A DNA stretch of 64,000 bases from Ephydatia muelleri (taxonomy: Eukaryota > Porifera > Demospongiae > Spongillida > Spongillidae), in NCBI GenBank assembly GCA_013339895.1, contig JABACO010000024.1, forward strand, positions 3,892,387 to 3,956,386, in the 5' to 3' direction. Position numbers and translations under genes: made by a program. The notes below the pieces were generated by a model. It searched no databases, had not been told where the DNA came from, and was given only the letters and a program-made list of their open reading frames with translations. Shown here piece by piece: positions 57,772 through 64,000 of this stretch (positions are counted from its first letter, which is position 1; each line of letters begins with the position of its first letter).

Positions 57772-58310
57772 TTGGATGTGTTACGTCTCGAATAAAACCC
57801 ACAGCGTCTAGTGATATTGTGGACGTTAGTATTCCTGGACTGATTCTGAACGATGGGTGAGCAGGATTAACAATAAGATGCCACGAAACTCTTCTCGTAG
57901 AGCAGTGTGGCGAAAAGCATTTGGGCTTGATGAAGCCAAGTTGAAGCCATTATGGAGACAGTCGATGTGAAGCATTACCAGTACCTGCACTTCTAACACC
58001 TGTGGCGAATAGCTGGAAAAGATGTCTTGGCTGCTGTACTGCCAACGTTGGCGCCAATCGTGGGGCCTTGGACAACAGTAGTGGCGATCGAGGGGGGGGG
58101 GCCTTGATTGGACTACGGTCGATGGTAGGTGAACTGTCGGGGTAGATTTCGGCACCAATAGATGGGTTCGCATTAGAAATGGCACCGCTACAAGGATCTG
58201 ATGCTGTGTGCTCGACAATGATCGAAGAGTTACATGTAGCATCACTGTTGTGAGCGGCAGTCACATCGTTTGTTAAACGAAGAGCAAAGTGCAGCAAAGC
58301 AATAGCAAAC
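57772..58310 (+). pseudogene. THAP zinc-finger relic, module 7 (duplicate of module 3)
   Basis: Same as module 3, with VWRKAFGLDEAKLKP and without the CSRH box. It differs by single-base indels, including a shorter G run near 58091. Confidence 0.58.
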
Positions 58311-58861
58311 TGTCAGAAATGAACGACCAGTTAGAGCAGACCATTTCCACACCCCCACCCTCCACTACACACCAGCGCACACATACATGTACACGAAGGC
58401 ACAGTTTTGTGACCAGAGCCAGCTATGTTGGGTCACAGAATGTAGGTTCAGCTTAATAGAAAGAGGAGCATAGAATGAATTAGCTTTGGAGGCACATACT
58501 CCTTTATCTCTGCTCTGACACCTATGTAACAAACCATTATGGAAGGACTGTTTGTCAGTACCAAAGTGCTAGAATATTTATGCGAATAAGTCATCTCAAA
58601 GGTCATACACTTCAGGGTCATGCAGTCAGGCATCCAGCAGTGCATGATTGGGTGACATAATGTTAATAGCCATTCAAAAAGTAGTAGAACCACGTGGTAA
58701 AAAAGTTCTGCTAGGGATTCAGAAATCTCTCAGTTGTCCTCATCAAAGTATGACCTTACAAGGGTGATAGGAATACATTTTACCACCCTTTGTACATCTG
58801 TCATATGTAGTGTTTCAACCCTCACCTCCACTGTTTTAAGATGCGGTTTATTGTATTGCAG

Positions 58862-58960
58862 GATGGTCAGAGTCCATTGTTTATATCATGTTTGAATGGA
58901 CATCTTGATATAGTGAAGACACTCATTGAAGCTGGAGCTAATATCAATCAGGCCACCAAG
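58862..58960 (+). CDS. ANK exon 26, class A (duplicate of exon 7)
   Basis: Same protein as exon 7. The intron end reads GGTTTATTGTATTGCAG where copy 1 has GGTTATTTGTATTGCAG; the acceptor itself is intact. Confidence 0.8.
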
Positions 58961-59668
58961 GTCAGTACACACATACCTACACGTGCATGACATCATAGCC
59001 TGTGATCAATGCATATCTGTGTGCATGTGACCAAAGCCACACAGGCTGCAGGGAGGAGTGGTGTTTGAAGGTGATGGGGATGGTGGGAGGTATTACTTTG
59101 TATCTTTTATTGCAATTTTCCTTAGCAACAATGATAACACAGCCCACCGATCAGTATGCTTCACAATCATGTGGGGTACAAGTCATTGCATGTGGTGCAT
59201 TGTATGACACACGGCATGATATAATCCAATACATGAAGTAGGCAACGTTTCAAACCTCTATTTCAGCAAAATGTGATCAGAAAGCCAGTTGACCAACTTT
59301 CTGTGACCGCACACACCTGGCTCTGGTCACAAAGCTGTGCATACATGTATGTGTGCACTGGTGTGTGTAGTGGAAGCTGATTAAATTATACTGACTATAG
59401 TGATACACAGCTTCTTACCATATCATTGACATTGGTATCCAACATAAATAAGTCATCACAAATTAAAGGTCATACACTACCAGGGCCATGCACAACATGT
59501 GATGTCCAGGCAGATGTCTGGTGCATTATACAGCCTCGGTGAACTGAGTAAGTTTGTGCATGTGTTGAAGAGTGAATGCAGCATTCATGTGTTTTGCAAA
59601 ACAACATCCTGCTACCATAATTTAATGAAGTAGAATACCCTCTGTTAAGGATGCGATTTCTATTGCAG

Positions 59669-59766
59669 ACGGGTGCAGTTCACTGGGCGCAGCAAGTTAT
59701 AAGGGACATCTTAATATTGTGAAGACACTAATGGAAGCTGGAGCTAATATCAATCACGCCGATGAG
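59669..59766 (+). pseudogene. ANK exon 27, class B (duplicate of exon 8), frameshifted
   Basis: 98 bp instead of 99: one G is missing after ACGGGT, so the class B frame is lost. Copy 1 (12841) is intact. The stretch is rich in one-base differences, so this may be a sequencing error. Confidence 0.72.
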
Positions 59767-60874
59767 GTCAGTATACATAGACATACAGTGTATGACATCA
59801 TAGTCTGTGATCATTGCATATCTGTGTTCTTGTGAACCAAGCATCTAGCAGGGAAGTGAAGGGTGAATTTGTTTTGAATACATGTAGGCATAAGGAAAGG
59901 TACAGGGAGCCAATCGTTTCATGTAATCAAGCCTCAATTTCATTGCATCATGTGTACTACTAACAAAACGGCTCATCAGACTAAATTTAGCACTAGATAT
60001 TAATGAAATTTGACAACTTTTCCTCACGTACTATAAATGTGTGGCCCCAATTTATGCCCATTGTCCTGGCCTATATGATGCACCTTGCCTTCACATAAGT
60101 CTAGGAAGAACTGATGTACAGTCTGTAGATCATGTCAGTATCCTAATGCAGAGCACATCTGTGTAGAACTATTGCATGTCTCTCCACATGTAGCTACAAG
60201 GGTCATAGGTGACCTTAATTGGGAGGTGTGGAGGCATCAAAGCACCTCACTAAAGTGAATATTAATAGATTAATTCTCGATGATGCATAGTTCTCACTTC
60301 TCCCAGATACCACCATTGACATATATCCATAGGTGTAAACCTCTGTTATATGGGTGTGTAGAAAAGGAGGTTTGTGGGAGATTGTTGGGGATGGAGTGTG
60401 TGGAAAGGGAGGGTGAGTGTTTGAGGGTTGGCACTGGTTGAGGAAAAGCAATAGCAGAAATGAATATCCAGTGTGAGCAGATAATTTCCACACTCCCACT
60501 ATTCACTACACACACCAGTGTACACATGCATGTCAGCAGAGTTTTGTGACCAGTGCCAGGTGTGTGAGGTCATGGATCATGGGTACAACTAAATACAAAG
60601 AGGTGCATATTAATTTCTGAATGAATTAGTATTGTGCTAGAACCAATTCATGTAAGGGGAGGGAGATGGGAAAATGATGGGGAAGGAAGAGAGAAGCTGA
60701 GGCACTCTGTATGCGCGATGTCATACAGGTGCATTCTCATTGGCCAACTGGTTAAGTGTTGAAGAGTGAATTCAGGATTCATGTGTTTTTGCAAAACAAC
60801 GTCCTGTCATATAGGCTACAGTAAGGAAACGAAGTAAAATACCCTCTGGTTACACGATGGCATTTGTATTGCAG

Positions 60875-60973
60875 AATGGTGAGAGTCCACTGTTCATCAC
60901 AAGTCAGAATGGACATCAAGATGTAGTGAAGACACTAATCGAAGCTGGGGCTGATATCTATCAGGTCACTAAG
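60875..60973 (+). CDS. ANK exon 28, class C (duplicate of exon 9)
   Basis: Same as exon 9, including GHQD, AGADI and the consensus donor GTAAGT. Confidence 0.8.
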
Positions 60974-63228
60974 GTAAGTACACACATACCTACATGTGCA
61001 TCCATTCAATAAAAAATTACATCCCCATGTGGGTCAGCCTGGGCCATACAATAAAATGAAATTCAGCACCAATGTAGCCATTGCAACTACATGTTAGTTA
61101 CACATCCATCTTGATAACAAGATTTGACCACCCTGATCTCCTGGAAACTAAACACCATTCATGTCTATCTACTATGCACTGAATGACATCAGCTAATGAG
61201 TGACTTACTCCTGACACAGTGCACACTTACGTGATGTAATAAAATACATGCAGTGTTCACCCTAGCTAGTTGTAGCAAGGTGCAGCGCCTTGCCTTTTTA
61301 TTGAGGCTCCATGCTTCTGTTTAGAGTGCCTGGCAGTGTCTTCCCAAAATGTGATCAGAAAGCATTTGATAAGCCATTCATTTGTTGTGAATACATGTAG
61401 TTGCATAAGGTATGGTGCAGGGAGCCAAAGGTTACATGTGGCATGTAAACCTCAAATTTCATTACATCGTGTGTGCTCTTACAAAATGGAAGGCAACTGC
61501 CCATGAAACAGACGAAATACAAAAGGGTAGATTTGAAATAAATTACAAAGTAGTTCTTTTATGGTCAAGCTCACTTCTCCCACATACTGTACACACATTG
61601 ACATATCATAAGTGTACTCTTCTACTCTTTCATGGAAATCACATTGGATTATGAAAATTATTTATAGAGCAGAGTAAATGGTACTGACTTGTCAAGTGGT
61701 CGTGATACACTTTCAAGACCGTATCATCGCTATTGGGACCAAGTATTCAAGATAACCCCAATAATCTGTATATATATCACCGGCTGTACAGATCCTAGTC
61801 TTTTGTTTCACCTTCTCAGATGTCTGGTGCTTTATGAGAGCAATGTGGGTGTGATGAGGAAGGATGATGGGAATGGTGGGTGTGGAGAGAGAAGGTTGTG
61901 GGAGATTGTTGGGGATAGAGTGTGTGGAAAGGGTAGGTGAGGGTCTATGGTTGGTACAGGTTGAGGGAAGCGATAGCAAACAATTAGAAATGAGCGTTCA
62001 GTGTGAGCAATTCATTTTCCACATTCGACCCTCCGCTACACACACCCTGCAGGAAGTGTGTGATAGTGTATGATGGGAGTTATTACATGTGTCTTTTATT
62101 GCAATTTTCCTTAGCAACAATAACCCCACACCATCAGTAGGCTTACAACATCATGTGGTATATACAAGTCATTGCATGTGGTGTATTTTATGACACATGG
62201 CATGATTTAATGAAATACATGAAGTGTGCAACCTAACTAGTTGTAGCAAAGTTCTGCATTTTGCTGGGCTTCATGCCTCTATTTTCTAATCTCTTCCCAA
62301 AATGTGATCAGAAAGCCAATTTATTTGTTGTGAATACACTGTACATGAAGGTGCATAAGGTATGGTGCAAGTGCCAAAGGTTACATGTGGTCATGTGAAC
62401 TAGAAAAGGAGGTTGTGGGAGATTGTTGGAGTTGGAGATGGAGTGTGTGGAAAGGGAGGGTGAGGGTCGATGGTTGGTACAGGTTGAGGGAAACGATAGC
62501 AAACAATTAAAAATGAAGGTTCAGTGTAAGCAACTTATAACTGATTATACAATTGGTTAATTGTACTGGCTATAGTGATACACAACGACTTCAAGACCAT
62601 ATCATTGATATTTGGACCAAACTATTCAAGATAACCAATTGTATATATAATTGGGTCAAAATTGCGTCACGGATATATTATAAAATGTTATAAAATTGTA
62701 TCGCGTTTGAATTGCTATAGCTTTCAAACGGTTAATGCTTTCGGCTTCCTATTTTCAACGTGTCATAATACCTCTGTATTCAAATATACTTTGGTGTCTT
62801 GCACAAGCATAGTGCCACCGTTACGAGGTCCGATACCACATGATGTTGAAAACCTTCACAACTTCAGGTAGGAACCTTGAAATTACATCAATTCAGCGCG
62901 TAAGTAGAGCGGGTTGCGTCGCTATTGATTTGTTTGGTTCGTTAATGTATACTTTATCCATTCTGGAGATACAGCTGTACATGTGCAAATTAATGCACAA
63001 TGGACCCTTTTCATCGGGCTTCGGACAATAAATATCAGGCCCGTAGGCTGGTCGGGAGATGGGGGAGTTCGGGAAACAATGAGGGTGGAAACTAACTAGC
63101 GGGGGAGGGGCCTTCCCTGTGGTATGGGGGAGCGCTGTAAGCTCCCCCATCGGGGTCTGTGGCAGCTTTGCAACTTTTACAATGTTGAAGTCACAAAACA
63201 TACATAGCATAATCATTATAATAAAAGT

Positions 63229-63296
<68 letters not shown>
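63229..63296 (+). repeat. Poly-G tract, 68 bases
   Basis: Sixty-eight consecutive G, the counterpart of the 45-base run at 16387. Confidence 0.9.
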
Positions 63297-63716
63297 CTCA
63301 ACAACACAACCGGAGCACCCCCCACTCCCCCCCCCCCCTGCAGACGCCACTGTACTACTTTGTATTCGAACGAACTGCGCAACGCCATTGTAAATTAATC
63401 TGTTGGCCGTTGTGCAGTTCAATATCGAGTAGGTCTGGGCGTCCTGGCTCAAGCCGGACCTAAGTATAATTGATGAACCATACATATACCGGCATGTACG
63501 TGACGTGCCCCGGAGTCCCGCCACTCCGACTGCAGTTGTTTCGGGCCATGGGCGCCCCATTTATCAGTATATTACCTCACGCTCGCTAATTTTCATGATG
63601 TTACGGTGCTTATATACAAGTATGTATGAAATTGATGTTATGTGTATTATTAATAACGTCATGCATGTAAAATAATTATTCATTGGCAAAGAATAATTCA
63701 TGGTGAGCAGAAAGAA

Positions 63717-63811
63717 GCGGAACCATCTACGGCAAGCGGAACCAAGCTGGGCAGGCGGAACCAGCTTAGGTAGGCGGAACCAGCTTGGGCAAGCGGAACT
63801 AGCTTGGACGG
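63717..63811 (+). repeat. 19-bp minisatellite (duplicate)
   Basis: Five GCGGAAC-led units, as at 16848-16942. Confidence 0.85.
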
Positions 63812-64000
63812 GCGAGGGGGTTCGACGACGAACCCACCTACCCACCCCCCCCCCCCCCCCCCCCCCCCCCAGCCTACGGGCCTGAATATTGAATATGAAG
63901 ACTGTAAGAAAAAAAAATTAGAAGGATTCGGCCAACACGAACAAACACAATTATGCTAACATGATGAGCCATCTGCGGAACAGGCATCGAAGTTATATCG

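Larger units (their letters stand above)
63036..63884. mobile_element. Nested DNA element with 16-bp TIRs (duplicate)
   Basis: Same ends as 16196-17013 (CAGGCCCGTAGGCTGG and its complement), AATAT at both flanks. It is 849 bp because of a longer G run (68) and small indels. Confidence 0.72.
46840..64000. repeat. Segmental repeat, copy 2 (cut by window end)
   Basis: Near-identical second copy of 1-17131, with the same order of THAP modules, ANK exons, spacers and inserted DNA elements. Differences cluster: many one-base insertions and deletions around 50-55.4 kb and 58.7-60.5 kb, while roughly 61.1-63.0 kb appears identical to copy 1. The spacers here hold the same modules as described for copy 1 and are not listed again. 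The block continues past the window end. Confidence 0.95.
63015..64000. mobile_element. 8-bp-TSD DNA element with nested element (duplicate, cut by window end)
   Basis: Left end CGGGCTTCGGACAATA follows CTTTTCAT (63007-63014). The right end lies beyond the window. Confidence 0.72.

Overview
The window looks like AT-rich, CpG-poor nuclear DNA of an early-branching marine animal; a demosponge is my best guess. The basis is small symmetric exons in repetitive introns, THAP and DDE_Tnp_4-type fragments, and DIRS, Ty3/Gypsy and LINE-like relics typical of sponges and cnidarians. That assignment is inference: no species-specific gene is recognised.

The dominant content, on the + strand throughout, is an array of 28 ankyrin-repeat (ANK) exons. 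Nearly all are exactly 99 bp, encode one 33-residue repeat, and run from an AG acceptor (usually TATTGCAG) to a GT donor (usually GTCAGT). They fall into classes: A (SPLF-SCLNGHLD, ending NQATK), B (SSLGAASYKGHLN, ending NHADE), C (NGESPLFITSQNGH, ending YQVTK), D (SPLYMASQEGH), and a few divergent ones. Classes A, B and C (or D) recur in that order in higher-order units of about 5-6.5 kb. Each unit also carries an AT-rich conserved block, a decayed THAP zinc-finger reading frame with a coiled-coil-like tail, G-rich modules, and a strikingly constant GGTCATAGTGACC palindrome. No first or last exon of the ankyrin gene is recognisable, so the window is probably the interior of a much larger locus, or of several tandem genes.

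Layout. 1-17.1 kb: three units (exons 1-9), with an 8-bp-TSD DNA element inside some THAP modules and a second DNA element nested in it. 17.4-26.5 kb: fourth unit (exons 10-12), interrupted by a GC-rich DIRS-like relic (20.46-23.52 kb) and an unclassified insert with a foldback (25.28-25.95 kb). 26.57-30.50 kb: degraded Ty3/Gypsy element with recognisable LTR remnants. 30.5-32 kb: non-array sequence with a long CA microsatellite and a fragment related to THAP/DDE_Tnp_4 proteins. 32-44 kb: looser array with exons 13-18, an older 1.4-kb tandem duplication, and a LINE-like 3-prime fragment on the minus strand (39.2-40.3 kb). 44,318-45,317: assembly gap of exactly 1,000 N, with one repeat module in opposite orientations on its two sides. 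46.0-64 kb: exon 19, then a near-identical second copy of bases 1-17,131 (exons 20-28).

The second copy differs mainly by single-base indels in some stretches and is base-identical over others. It could be a very recent segmental duplication or an assembly duplicate. No complete single-exon host gene, tRNA, rRNA or CRISPR array was found. Most longer open frames in the window are chance frames in repeats.
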